A stretch of DNA of 64,000 nucleotides from JAUXEH01 sp965533275 (GTDB lineage Bacteria; Acidobacteriota; Aminicenantia; Aminicenantales; Aminicenantaceae), in contig CBESWG010000012.1 in the NCBI GenBank assembly GCA_965533275.1, positions 1 to 64,000 of the forward strand. The letters run 5' to 3'. Position numbers and translations under genes: made by a program. The notes beneath the pieces were generated by a model that worked only from the letters and a program-made list of their open reading frames with translations, was not told where the DNA came from and did not search any database. Below are positions 42,363-51,590 of the stretch, piece by piece; the stretch's first letter is position 1, and every line of letters starts with the position of its first letter.

Positions 42363-43955
42363 CTAGAAATAGCGGTTGTATTTACCCCAGAGATCATCAC
42401 CCAGCTTCCAGTAGGCATCGACAGCCCCTTCAGCGAGCTTGTGGCTATAGTCGGTCAGGAATTCCCTCGCCTTTTCCGGGTCCTGCTTCAGCAGCTTCTG
42501 GGCCTCTTCTTCTATGCTGGATTGGTCGCTGAAGGCCTTTTCCTCGATCCCCTGCCAGACCTTGGCGATATCCCGCGTCATGTGCTGCCAGCGGAAAAGA
42601 GCCAGCTGGCTGACTCGGCGGAAGGCCCACCAGGCACTGTCCTTGCGGAAGCCCCAGCGTCCGTCCACACGGTAGGACTCGGGCATACGCGAGATCCCGC
42701 AGTAAAAGGGAGTGTGCGGGGTGGTGGCCGGGTTGTCATACCCGAGCCACACGACACCCCCAATGGGATCGGGCAGCCAGCCGCGGGATTGAGTGACATG
42801 CAGGTAGGTGGCGCGTGCGCAGCAGATGGTCCTCTCTCTCTGGACCTTGAGGAGCTGCATCAATTCCCGGTTCAGGAAGGCGCTGGCCACCGGGCTCTTG
42901 ACGACCTGTCCCTCGCGGTCGACCACGGTCAGGGTGTTCGTCATATCGAAGGGGGTGTCCTGATAGGTGTCCCGGAATATCTCGAGCACATCCCGGACCG
43001 ATAGTTTTTTTTCGGGCTTTACCGAAAACGGGAAGTTTTCTCCATTGGGATCCAGGTTGAGGGAGGGAGCCAATCGGCTGAGCACACGCCATTCCCGACG
43101 GCGCGAGCCCATGCTGCGTCGAGAGGCGTACGCATAGCAGAATTCAAATCGTTCGCCGCTCTCTGAGTCCCACCAGCCCAGTTCCTGTGCCAGGGAGTAT
43201 ACATTGTCCGATGCCATGTAGTGCTCCGAGTCTTGCAGGTCGATCTGGCGAATGCGGCTGGCATTGGCCGACACGCCGACATGGTCATCCGGGAGACGAA
43301 CGGCGGCCCATACCGCACCCTTTTTGCCCCTCCCGGGTCCCAGTATCTCGAAATGCCACACCTCGTTCGAGTCGGCAAAAGTGAAGCACTCGCCGTAGTC
43401 GATGTAGCCGTATTCTTTGGTGAGCTCGTCTGCGATCCGTATGGCCTCACGGGCCGTTTTGGCCCGCTCCAGGACCAGTCGGTAGAGTTCGGGGCAGTCG
43501 ATCAATCCCTCGTCGCTCTTGAGCTCCCGCTTTCCGCCGAAAGTGGTCTCCCCTATGGCCAACTGGTATTCGTTCATCACGGGATAGGCCGTGTTGATAT
43601 ATGCGAAGGTCTCAGAAACCTGAGGGATCTCTCCCAGGTAGACCCGGTCGGGATCATCCGGCACTTTTGTCCGTTTGGCTTCGAAGTACAGCTTGGCTGT
43701 ATCCCCGGCCTGGTGTTTCTTATGCGGCACGACATTGATCCAGGTACGGTCGGTACTCGAATCGCAGGAATGGGAGGTCATCGTGGAGCCGTCCATGGAC
43801 GCGAGTTTCCCGACCAGGACACTCGTGCAGTTGTCGAATTCAAGAGAATCGTCCGCCAAGGGCCGGGTTGCCGGCAAGGAACCTGCCCAGAAAAGGATCG
43901 CACACAGGATCAGCACGGGAAGCGAGAAGCGTGCGAGTGAGTGATATTTTTTCAT
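42363..43955 (-). CDS. C69-family dipeptidase, secreted
   Basis: 530 residues. A signal peptide (about 1-35, hydrophobic LPVLILCAILFWAGS) precedes DNCTSVLVGKLASMDGSTM. The Cys in DNCTS is the expected nucleophile of Ntn-hydrolase peptidase family C69; it becomes active when exposed by processing, and follows a short propeptide here. Other family segments are ETTFGGKRE, DYGECFTFADSNEVWHFEILGPG and DDHVGVSANASRIRQID. The family splits dipeptides with broad specificity. Location should be periplasm or outside. It ends in TAG and has no obvious operon partner. Confidence 0.88.
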   Translation of the reverse strand: MKKYHSLARFSLPVLILCAILFWAGSLPATRPLADDSLEFDNCTSVLVGKLASMDGSTMTSHSCDSSTDRTWINVVPHKKHQAGDTAKLYFEAKRTKVPDDPDRVYLGEIPQVSETFAYINTAYPVMNEYQLAIGETTFGGKRELKSDEGLIDCPELYRLVLERAKTAREAIRIADELTKEYGYIDYGECFTFADSNEVWHFEILGPGRGKKGAVWAAVRLPDDHVGVSANASRIRQIDLQDSEHYMASDNVYSLAQELGWWDSESGERFEFCYAYASRRSMGSRRREWRVLSRLAPSLNLDPNGENFPFSVKPEKKLSVRDVLEIFRDTYQDTPFDMTNTLTVVDREGQVVKSPVASAFLNRELMQLLKVQRERTICCARATYLHVTQSRGWLPDPIGGVVWLGYDNPATTPHTPFYCGISRMPESYRVDGRWGFRKDSAWWAFRRVSQLALFRWQHMTRDIAKVWQGIEEKAFSDQSSIEEEAQKLLKQDPEKAREFLTDYSHKLAEGAVDAYWKLGDDLWGKYNRYF

Positions 43956-44096
43956 GTCTCTCTCCTAAAAGAGTCCCTATTCTTACCGCTTATATCACAT
44001 GGTCAGAAACGGGTCAAACCTCGAGAAACAAAGCCTTTAGAGCCTAGGATGGTTTTATCGTGCGGATTGTTCTACAATGTCTGCAGGAGAAGACAC

Positions 44097-45056
44097 ATGC
44101 AGCTAAAAGACCTATACAAAAAGGCCGTATCCGTCGGCATCGCCCATGACCAGAGAGGAAAAAGAGAGATCAACCGTATCCTGAAAGAGGAGAAGGAACA
44201 GTACGCAGGGCTTAAAGGTGAGGAGAAGGAATTCTACGACAAGGATCGTCTCTTCAATCCCTATGCGGACACCCGGATCCTCTATGGTACGCCGGAAGTC
44301 GAGGTCCGCCGAGTGATCGTGGGCATAGACATGGAGGTCAGCGAGATCCTTCTGACCCACCAGCTCAACAAGGACTCGGGGCGTAAGATCGACCTTGTGA
44401 TCTCACATCATCCCGAGGGATACGCTCTGGCCGGGCTCTACGACGTCATGAAGCTCCAGTCCGATCTCTTGGCCCGCTATGGTGTTAACCTGAGCGTGGC
44501 CGAGAAGATCATGGAGACGCGTATCAGCGAGGTGGAGCGCCGTCTCCTGCCAGCCAACCACAACCGGTCGGTCGATGCGGCTCGGATCCTGGACATCCCC
44601 ATGATGTGCATCCACACTCCAGCCGATAACTGTGTGGCCCTGTTCCTGACTCAGCTTTTTGAAAAAGAGAAGCCCCATCGTCTTAAGGACCTCATCAAGC
44701 TGCTGCGGGGCATCCCGGAATACAAAAAGTCGGCCCGGATGCAGGTCCCCCCGAAGATCGTCAACGGCTCCGACACCAGCCGCTGCGGAAAGATCTATGT
44801 GGATATGACAGGCGGGACCGAAGGATCGAAGGATGTCTTTGCCAACCTGGCGGCTGGGGGTGTCAGCACCGTGGTCGGTATGCACCTCAGCGAGCCCCAC
44901 CTCGAGAGCGCCAAGAAGGCCAACCTGAACGTCGTGATCGCAGGCCACATCTCCAGCGACGTGGTCGGCCTCAACGTGCTTTTCGATGAGATAGAAAAGG
45001 ACGGGAAGCTGGATTTTGTCGGTGTCTCGGGATTCGAACGTATCCGGCGGCGGTAG
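44097..45056 (+). CDS. NIF3-family dinuclear metal protein
   Basis: 319 residues from ATG 44097 with GCAGGAGA upstream; the longer open frame to 43941 lacks a ribosome site and overlaps the signal-peptide region of the divergent dipeptidase gene. Metal-binding His residues typical of NIF3 / GTP-cyclohydrolase-1-type-2 proteins appear in DLVISHHPEGYAL and near the C-terminus in VVIAGHISSDVVGLN, with the Glu in GMHLSEPHLESA. The N-terminal 70 residues are helical and charged and are not part of the core domain. The biochemical role of the family is poorly defined. It ends in TAG. Confidence 0.75.
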   Translation: MQLKDLYKKAVSVGIAHDQRGKREINRILKEEKEQYAGLKGEEKEFYDKDRLFNPYADTRILYGTPEVEVRRVIVGIDMEVSEILLTHQLNKDSGRKIDLVISHHPEGYALAGLYDVMKLQSDLLARYGVNLSVAEKIMETRISEVERRLLPANHNRSVDAARILDIPMMCIHTPADNCVALFLTQLFEKEKPHRLKDLIKLLRGIPEYKKSARMQVPPKIVNGSDTSRCGKIYVDMTGGTEGSKDVFANLAAGGVSTVVGMHLSEPHLESAKKANLNVVIAGHISSDVVGLNVLFDEIEKDGKLDFVGVSGFERIRRR

Positions 45057-45074
45057 AAGTAGGATCCGTCTGGT

Positions 45075-46247
45075 TCAGGCCCTGTCGGGATCAGGGGCCC
45101 TCCAACTGAAGAGCAGAACCACAACCGCAATGGAGGCGGCGGCGATCAGATACATGGAGCGAAATCCATAGAGGTCCGACACCCACCCGAACAGGACAGA
45201 TCCCCCGGCCATCCCCACATCGAAAAAAGTCAGATACAGGCTGATGGCAAGTCCCTTGTTCTCGTGACCCATGGCGTCGATGATGTAGGTACTCAGTGCA
45301 GGGAAGATTAGCCCCTGGCCCAGCCCTCCCAGGATCCCTGTCAAGACCAGCATCCAGAACGAGTGAAGCTGAGAAATAAGCACAAGATTGATGGCGATCA
45401 GGCCGACCGCGGGCAGGATGACCTGTTTCCGGCCGTATCGGTCTGAAAGATCCCCGAAGAAGATCCGGGTAGCGATGGCCGCGGCCGAGAAGGCGACAAA
45501 AAACGGAGCCACCCGGTCCAGCGGGATGGATCTCACGAACAGGGCGATGAAATAGACCACAGAAGAACGGATGGCGCCGTGGGAAACCACCATGAGAACG
45601 ATCAGAGCAATGGAGAACACGGACATGCCCAGCAGCCCCCGAGGGATATTGAGCCGCCGCCCGCTGCCGCTAGCGAAGGGACGCATTTCCTGTGTCAGAA
45701 ACATACAGACAAAGGAAATGCCCAGAAACAGCAGGCAGGTGTTGAACAGCCAGGGGAAGCCGAACCTGCGCACGATCTCCTCCCCCAACAAAGGCCCGAG
45801 GGCCGCCGACAGGAGGCCAGCCACGCCGATGATGCCCATGGAATGGGCCAGCCGGTCAACTGGCGCCAGATCGGAACAGATGGTGACCGTGGCAGTCATG
45901 CTGATCCCCCATCCGATCCCGGTCAATGCGCGGAGAAGCAGGGGGAGGAGCCCGGCGTCCTGGATGAGGTGGAAGGCGGGTGTTACAAGAATGAGGAGGG
46001 TGATGCCGAGCAGGGAGATTGTCCTGCGCCCCTTCAGGTCGATAAGGCGGCCGAACACCGGACGCATGAACACGGCCATCAGGCTGTGGATCCCCATGAT
46101 CATGCCGATGCGTCCCCTGCTGGCCTGGAACTGTTCAAAGAACAGGGGGAATATGAAGAAAAGGGTGATGCTCATGAACAGGAAGAAATAGCCGAGTAGG
46201 GCCACCAGGAATTGGCGGTTCCAGATAGATCTCTGATTTATAGACAT
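45075..46247 (-). CDS. Major facilitator superfamily transporter
   Basis: 390 residues, twelve predicted helices. MFS signatures are the loop 2-3 motif RPVFGRLIDLKGRRTI (about 57-72) and its echo in the second half GDLSDRYGRKQVILPAVG. ALTGIGWGISMTATVTI in helix 4 and a Gly-rich GILGGLGQGLIFPALSTYI follow the sugar- and drug-exporter style. The substrate is unknown. It converges on the NIF3 gene with 18 bases between stops. Confidence 0.88.
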   Translation of the reverse strand: MSINQRSIWNRQFLVALLGYFFLFMSITLFFIFPLFFEQFQASRGRIGMIMGIHSLMAVFMRPVFGRLIDLKGRRTISLLGITLLILVTPAFHLIQDAGLLPLLLRALTGIGWGISMTATVTICSDLAPVDRLAHSMGIIGVAGLLSAALGPLLGEEIVRRFGFPWLFNTCLLFLGISFVCMFLTQEMRPFASGSGRRLNIPRGLLGMSVFSIALIVLMVVSHGAIRSSVVYFIALFVRSIPLDRVAPFFVAFSAAAIATRIFFGDLSDRYGRKQVILPAVGLIAINLVLISQLHSFWMLVLTGILGGLGQGLIFPALSTYIIDAMGHENKGLAISLYLTFFDVGMAGGSVLFGWVSDLYGFRSMYLIAAASIAVVVLLFSWRAPDPDRA

Positions 46248-46492
46248 GGCACGGATCGGGATCTAAAACGCATCATGATATCAAGAGGTAAGAAAGATTG
46301 CCAGCACATGTTTGAAGAAGGAGGGGGGGCTGGCTGTTTGGGTATGGGGAAAATAAGCAAAAAAGGGGATAATGAAGGAGTGTGCTTGCCCAGCCAGCAA
46401 AAACAAGCTTGTAACTATTATACCAAATCAAATTAAATAATCAATACCATTTTCGAATATTTTTTAGATTATTTTTCGTGCTCGAGGCGACA

Positions 46493-48016
46493 CTAGTGTT
46501 TATGGAGATCCTTGTGCATGATCTTCAGGATGTTCTCCAACCGTCCGTAGGACCTCACGGCTGCGTCTTCCTTTTCCAGCATCTCCCTGACATAATCGAT
46601 GACAGCCGGTGGGAAGACTCCTTCCCGTTCGTAAAGCCCCCTTTTTTCTTCCAGGACCTGGGACGATTCCAGGCAGCTTGAGGGGAGCGAGGCAAAGGAG
46701 TCCCACAACTTTTTGTCCGGACGTGATCGGCCTGAAACATACAGAGCCTCCGCCTTTTTTTGGGCACCCGGATTCCGTAATCCCCAATCCGCTGCCATGG
46801 TGATGCCGGCCAGGAAGAGGTGCGTCTGAGCGCTCCCGTCCGCACTGCGCAGTTCCACGGTCTTGCTCTTTTCGAACTCCTGAGCGTCTGATTCCTCCTG
46901 GGGATTGATGCGCTTTGCGATGTCGGTTACTTCAGACCAGGCAAGCGGAACCCGGATGAGTGCGGCCCGATTCAGACCGCTCCAGAAAATATTGGTGGGT
47001 GCTTCCTGGTGCGGGACCAGGCGCATGTAAGATGAGGCCACCGTATTCCCAAAGGCTAGGAGTGAATCTGCGTATTCACACAATCCCCCGACCAGGCGGA
47101 CCGCCTCGTCTGAGAGCCGGCCGTCGGCTCCTTCCATCACATTGGCCCGATCCTTCATCAGTTGGAGGTGGATGTGCAGGCCGTTGCCCGCTCCTCCCTG
47201 GACCAGTTTGGGAGTAAAAGTGGCCACGCACCCATGTCGGGCTGCCACGTTCCGGATCACCCAGCGACCGATCACCATGGCATCAGCCATCTCTTCCACG
47301 GAACGGGGCAGGTATTCGATCTCCATCTGTTCCGCCTGCTTTCCGTTGATCTCCTCTCTCTCTGACTCGACCTTGTCAATAAATCCGACCTCGCTGTGCG
47401 CATACTTGACCGCTTCGGTGATCTGAGTGATGTGTCGCACGATCTCCGTCAGTATCTCACCGCTCTTGAGAAACGGAGAGGATTCATGGTATCCCTTCTG
47501 GGCTTCCCGCGGGAACAGATACGGTCCTTTATCCGAGATCAGGTAGAATTCGAGCTCTCCCAGGGCATGGAGTTCCATCCCTGTGTGGGCCTTGAACAGT
47601 CCGTGAGCCTTTGCGAGGATGTTGTCCGGCGCGAAGGGTGCGCGTTCTCCGTCCTGAGTTATATATCGGCAGATAAAATCCAGGCTCCCGCGGTCAAAGG
47701 GATTGAAGAATGCCGTCCTGTACTCCGGGACCACATACACATCCGACAGGGAGGCATCGACCATCCCGGTGAAAAGGGAGCTGCCGTCCACCCTCTCCCC
47801 TTCCGCCAGGATCCGTTCCGCCCGCTTTCGTCCCGAGACCGGGAGCCGCAGTTCTTTGAGCCGGCCATCGAGTGCTGAGTAGTGAAAGGTGATGCGCTCG
47901 ATCTGTTTTTCTTCGATGATCCTCAGGAGGTCGCTGCGCTGGAATTCGGCAGGAGGCTTGTCCAGGATGGTGGACAGTGGATTTGTGAGTGCGTAGGAAT
48001 AATTTGTTTCGGACAT
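46493..48016 (-). CDS. Glutamine-synthetase family ligase (GlnA-like)
   Basis: 507 residues. The catalytic domain of the glutamine synthetase fold is visible: metal ligands in ALGELEFYLI, the Glu-containing SEVGFIDKVESER, GNGLHIHLQL with the ATP/metal His, and glutamate-binding SGLNRAALIRVP. The N-terminal beta-grasp begins KQIERITFHYSALDGRLKELRLP. It is longer than GSI (about 440-470), and the adenylylation-site Tyr is not evident. It may be a true glutamine synthetase, or a gamma-glutamyl-amine ligase such as gamma-glutamylpolyamine or gamma-glutamylmethylamide synthetase; the latter would fit an amine-using organism, but this is inference. It ends in TAG. Confidence 0.82.
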   Translation of the reverse strand: MSETNYSYALTNPLSTILDKPPAEFQRSDLLRIIEEKQIERITFHYSALDGRLKELRLPVSGRKRAERILAEGERVDGSSLFTGMVDASLSDVYVVPEYRTAFFNPFDRGSLDFICRYITQDGERAPFAPDNILAKAHGLFKAHTGMELHALGELEFYLISDKGPYLFPREAQKGYHESSPFLKSGEILTEIVRHITQITEAVKYAHSEVGFIDKVESEREEINGKQAEQMEIEYLPRSVEEMADAMVIGRWVIRNVAARHGCVATFTPKLVQGGAGNGLHIHLQLMKDRANVMEGADGRLSDEAVRLVGGLCEYADSLLAFGNTVASSYMRLVPHQEAPTNIFWSGLNRAALIRVPLAWSEVTDIAKRINPQEESDAQEFEKSKTVELRSADGSAQTHLFLAGITMAADWGLRNPGAQKKAEALYVSGRSRPDKKLWDSFASLPSSCLESSQVLEEKRGLYEREGVFPPAVIDYVREMLEKEDAAVRSYGRLENILKIMHKDLHKH

Positions 48017-48055
48017 GTACAGGCTCCGTTCTGATTAGTTAAGGGAATAGGTATT

Positions 48056-48550
48056 TTAAGGGATAATGCTGCCCTCATGCAATCCCTGATTCAGTGAGTC
48101 TTCGGGGATGGCCTTGAAGGACACGCGTGTCAAGAGCGCGTCATTCAGGAAGATGGAGACAGACCACTGTCCCGGATGATTCGCCAACTCTTCCGGCTCG
48201 ATCCGGTCGTAGGCCGTGACAGCCTCCAGATAGATCTCCTCCCGATTGATGACGGCCTCTTCAGATTCCTTGAACAGTGTCTTGTCCGGCGAGTACCACT
48301 TCCACTTCAATTCCAACTTCTGTGCTACATCCTTCAAATAGAGGAAACAGATGACCGGGTCCCTGTTTGTCCGGAATTCGGCCAGGGCGTCGCCCGGTTC
48401 CAGGAGTTCTTTGCTTTCGTCGATCTCCCTGCACAGGGTGACTTCATGCAGGATACGGGCTGGATCCGACAGTGGCTCGATCTTGAAGGAAATGCAGCCA
48501 GGCCCCCCCATGATGCAGAGACAGCTGAAGACCAGGATAATAATCTTCAC
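48056..48550 (-). CDS. Putative lipoprotein of unknown function
   Basis: 164 residues from GTG 48550, whose GTGA overlaps the TGA of the upstream OstA/LptD-like gene. The signal VKIIILVFSCLCIMGGPGC ends in a Gly-Pro-Gly-Cys box that could be lipidated. The mature part is beta-rich with WKWYSPDKTLFKESEE and NHPGQWSVSIFLNDALL, resembling small domains that read as two-sheet sandwiches. I recognise no family. Its coupling to an outer-membrane barrel gene suggests an envelope role. It ends in TAA. Confidence 0.65.
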   Translation of the reverse strand: MKIIILVFSCLCIMGGPGCISFKIEPLSDPARILHEVTLCREIDESKELLEPGDALAEFRTNRDPVICFLYLKDVAQKLELKWKWYSPDKTLFKESEEAVINREEIYLEAVTAYDRIEPEELANHPGQWSVSIFLNDALLTRVSFKAIPEDSLNQGLHEGSIIP

Positions 48551-50391
48551 AGCGGGATCAGCTCCACCAGGAATTGTTTGGAGAGGCTCCGCCAAACGAA
48601 TCTTATCTGGAATCGGCCAGCCTCCCTTATGAGATACAGGTCGATGTTGCTCATGCGGTTCAGAAGAAAATCATAGTTCAGGAGTGAATGGAAGCGCCAG
48701 CTCCGGAAAAGGCCCAGGGAGATATCTGCAAACGTCTGCTGCCACTCCCGGACTTTGGGATCATAGGAGACAGAGATCCAGCCGTCCAACCAGGGCCTGG
48801 GATTGGCACGGAGGATGAAACTCAGGTCCTGGCTGGTGGTCCCCTCAATGAACCAGTTCTGTGTCCTCCGCCGGGACTGGGCGCTGTAGAATGTCTCAAG
48901 GGAGACTCCTTGAAACAGTTTTTTCCGCAGGTTCAGGATGAATCCGCCGGAGGTGAAGTTGCGCTGTTTTTTCTCCACGAATTGTTCGGCAGAGATGCGG
49001 AAATCCAGGCTGAAGCCCTTGGGCAGCTCGAGCGGATGGGTCGACAGGTTGAGGATGGTGTTATTACTGTAGGTCTGTTCCTCCTCCCCGGATGTCTTCA
49101 GATGATTGTAGATGAGGATGTTGTTCATCTGGATGGAGAGCAGTCCGCCATAAAATGTCAGGGGATTGACCCCCAGTCTGACTTGTGGCCTGGAGAGGAG
49201 CTCGGAGCCCATGAGATCATAGTTAAGGTAGTAATCGGCGGAGAGATTGAACACACGGGAGGAGTGCTCCAGGCTGAGGGCTCCCGACAGGATCTCCGAA
49301 AAATCGTTGCTCCCACCGATCTTAATCCGGGAATAGTCGGAGTTGAGCAGAAAATTCAGCCCGCGCGCCAGTGTTGTGCCATAGGCCAGGTTGCCGACGA
49401 GCTGCTGTTGGAGGTCTGACCTGCCTGCCAGGGATAGCTCTCCATAGCGTCCCCCGGATACCAGGGCCTGTGCCCCGAACCATGCTTCCCCCTTGAAATT
49501 GACCGGCTTGTTGAAGGCAAAATCAAAGTTGGTGCTGAGAGTGTTCGACCATCTCTTGTTGACCACGAGGTTCGTGTTCCAGAGCCGGGATGAGTTGTAG
49601 TTCCCGTTGAAGCCGAGCGTCGTGCTTTTATTATAGGCCAGCGACGTGGAATGCATAAGGTCGGCCTGCCTGGCCGGGCCCTGGTAATCCTTCAGGAACG
49701 ACCGCTCCTCGTAGTGCAGATTTGTGACGCTGGAGATCAGATCTTTCTCGTTATAACTGTAGCTGGCCCGTCCGATCAATCCCTGAGACCGAGTGTACCA
49801 GACCTTATCCAGGGAAAATCCGCCGCCCTTCTTCTCCAGACCATCGGACAGCTTGAATCGGGAAAAACTCAGGGAAGGAAGCCCCTCAACGTAAAAGGTC
49901 ACCTCGAATCCCAGGACCTCGAAGGTCTCGGTAACGTGGATCTCCCTGCATGTGCAGTAGAGCAGCGAGCTCTGGACATGGGGAAGTGTCAGCGCATCCA
50001 GTTGAGGGAGCGGAAGGAGGTTTTCCTCCTCCACCGGCTCTCCCACAAAGTGTTCCTCGATCGTATCTCCGAATACGACCAGGTTTCCCCGATCCAATAT
50101 CGGATCGAAGACAAACTCATCTCCCGAGAGAGTGTCTGCCCCCTTCGTGAGAGATACGCGCCCGAGGGCATGGAAGATACGCGCCTTGATATCGATTTTC
50201 AATCGGACGCAGGAAACGGAATAGCCGGCCCATTCGAAGGTCACATCGCGGCCGAATATTTGATTATAATCGTAGCTGTAGGCGATATACTCCCCCTGCA
50301 GTTCCAGGATCGGCAGGTCCGAACCGGCAAGGAACGGAGCGGAGGTGGCAGCCAGGCAGGCAAACAGGAGGGCGGAGGTCAATTTTTTCAA
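48547..50391 (-). CDS. LptD/OstA-like outer-membrane barrel protein
   Basis: 614 residues. A signal peptide (1-23) is followed by an OstA-type beta-taco region (about 30-125) with LELQGEYIAYSYDYNQIFGRD and ALGRVSLTKGADTLSGDEFVFD. A long series of amphipathic beta-strands with alternating polar and aromatic residues runs to the C-terminus, which ends FQIRFVWRSLSKQFLVELIPL. This is the plan of LptD, which inserts lipopolysaccharide into the outer membrane. It is shorter than E. coli LptD (784) and the partner LptE is not recognisable, though the overlapping downstream lipoprotein could play that part. Start and stop overlap both neighbours. Confidence 0.7.
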   Translation of the reverse strand: MKKLTSALLFACLAATSAPFLAGSDLPILELQGEYIAYSYDYNQIFGRDVTFEWAGYSVSCVRLKIDIKARIFHALGRVSLTKGADTLSGDEFVFDPILDRGNLVVFGDTIEEHFVGEPVEEENLLPLPQLDALTLPHVQSSLLYCTCREIHVTETFEVLGFEVTFYVEGLPSLSFSRFKLSDGLEKKGGGFSLDKVWYTRSQGLIGRASYSYNEKDLISSVTNLHYEERSFLKDYQGPARQADLMHSTSLAYNKSTTLGFNGNYNSSRLWNTNLVVNKRWSNTLSTNFDFAFNKPVNFKGEAWFGAQALVSGGRYGELSLAGRSDLQQQLVGNLAYGTTLARGLNFLLNSDYSRIKIGGSNDFSEILSGALSLEHSSRVFNLSADYYLNYDLMGSELLSRPQVRLGVNPLTFYGGLLSIQMNNILIYNHLKTSGEEEQTYSNNTILNLSTHPLELPKGFSLDFRISAEQFVEKKQRNFTSGGFILNLRKKLFQGVSLETFYSAQSRRRTQNWFIEGTTSQDLSFILRANPRPWLDGWISVSYDPKVREWQQTFADISLGLFRSWRFHSLLNYDFLLNRMSNIDLYLIREAGRFQIRFVWRSLSKQFLVELIPL

Positions 50392-51119
50392 TTTTGGATC
50401 CGCAGCTGATAGATCTTCCCAGTGGCGTCCGCATTCCAGAGATAGACGCCGTCAAAAGCGAGGCCTCGAGGCGCCTGCCCTGGAGACAAAAAAGTTTTGA
50501 TCACGGATCCCTGCGGAGACACCTGATATATCGTCAGCGTAGTGGCATCCGATAGCCACAGGGTACTCCCATCGGACGCGATACCGTCCACCCTCTTCCC
50601 AGGATTGGAAAAAGAGAACAGGATCTCGCCGGTCAGGTGGTCTACTTGGAGGATCTTGTTCGAGAGGGAATCCGCAATCCACAGACTCGAACCACCGAAT
50701 GCCAGGGCCGAGAAGGAACCCTTCTGGAGATCGAGGCGTTTCTGGATCCCTCCTGTCAGGATCCCGACCCGGAAAACCGTAGCCCCGGCTTCGCTGCAGA
50801 TCCACAGATCCTCCCCATCAAAAGCGACTCCGGACAGAAGAGACTGGGGTGAGGCCAGCGACCGGATCACGGCACCGTTGACCCGGTTCAGGCTGTACAG
50901 GATATCCGTGTAGCCGTCAGCACTCCAGAGGGTGTTGCCATCCCAGGCCAAACCCAGCGGGACGGCGGCGGGACTCAGGATGGTGTTGACGACCTCGAAC
51001 AGCGCTTCGGAGGCTTCGGGATCGAACGGATTGTCAAAGATGCGGTCTTGGCAAGCGGAAAAGACCAGTATGCTAGAAAGAATAACGAAGAGTAAGGGCC
51101 ATGCCTTTGTGGTCAACAC
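50388..51119 (-). CDS. Beta-propeller lipoprotein of unknown function
   Basis: 243 residues if GTG 51119 is used, giving the clean lipoprotein signal VLTTKAWPLLFVILSSILVFSAC; an ATG at 51170 would overlap the upstream gene by about 100 bases. The mature protein holds five to six repeats of a 40-residue unit with the pattern GLAWDGNTLWSADG, GVAFDGEDLWICSE, ALAFGGSSLWIADS, GIASDGSTLWLSDA, GLAFDGVYLWNADA. These are blades of a YncE/Vgb-like propeller, which usually binds ligands or proteins outside the cytoplasm. It overlaps the OstA-like gene start (ATGA) and is part of the same transcript. Confidence 0.72.
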   Translation of the reverse strand: MLTTKAWPLLFVILSSILVFSACQDRIFDNPFDPEASEALFEVVNTILSPAAVPLGLAWDGNTLWSADGYTDILYSLNRVNGAVIRSLASPQSLLSGVAFDGEDLWICSEAGATVFRVGILTGGIQKRLDLQKGSFSALAFGGSSLWIADSLSNKILQVDHLTGEILFSFSNPGKRVDGIASDGSTLWLSDATTLTIYQVSPQGSVIKTFLSPGQAPRGLAFDGVYLWNADATGKIYQLRIQN

Positions 51120-51570
51120 TTTGCAGCTGCAGCTTAAGTTTTTGTTTTTCCTTATTTTTAACGATAACATAAATATCCAGCAAATTCACCGCCCAAATAC
51201 CGACCGCCGCCAGGATGAATATGTTCCGTTTCCTGTCATAGTCCTCGGTAAGTTCGCGGTAGTGAACAGCATCTTCCACATTGTCAGCCTGGATGTACTT
51301 GTCATAATAGAGGTTTCCCTTGTGATTGTTGGTGAAGATCTGGTAGAGGCTTAATATCTCCGCTCCCAGGAAAAAGATGCCTTCGAAATACCGTTTTTCT
51401 GCCAGCTGCCCCCAACCAGGGAAAAGAAGAGATTTCTGGAGCGAGGTCATCCCGGCCTTTTCTTCCTTATCGCGAGTATTCTCGATCTGAGAAGGAAAAC
51501 AGGGCGTTAAGAAAGCAAGGGAAAGAGACAAAAAAAGGAACGCTGTGATTGATGCCCGAAACACGCACAC
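51073..51570 (-). CDS. DUF5683-like membrane protein
   Basis: 165 residues from GTG 51570 (GTG 51564 is nearly as good). An N-terminal signal or membrane segment (TAFLFLSLSLAFLTPCFPS) is followed by KSLLFPGWGQLAEKRYFEGIFFLGAEILSLY, the Pro-Gly-Trp-Gly-Gln motif typical of DUF5683 and related small membrane proteins, and a second helix FILAAVGIWAVNLLDIYVIVK. The function of the family is unknown. It lies 20 bases after the NHL-repeat gene and overlaps the propeller lipoprotein gene. It ends in TAG. Confidence 0.7.
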   Translation of the reverse strand: MCVFRASITAFLFLSLSLAFLTPCFPSQIENTRDKEEKAGMTSLQKSLLFPGWGQLAEKRYFEGIFFLGAEILSLYQIFTNNHKGNLYYDKYIQADNVEDAVHYRELTEDYDRKRNIFILAAVGIWAVNLLDIYVIVKNKEKQKLKLQLQSVDHKGMALTLRYSF

Positions 51571-51590
51571 ACGATGGGACGCTCTCAGGT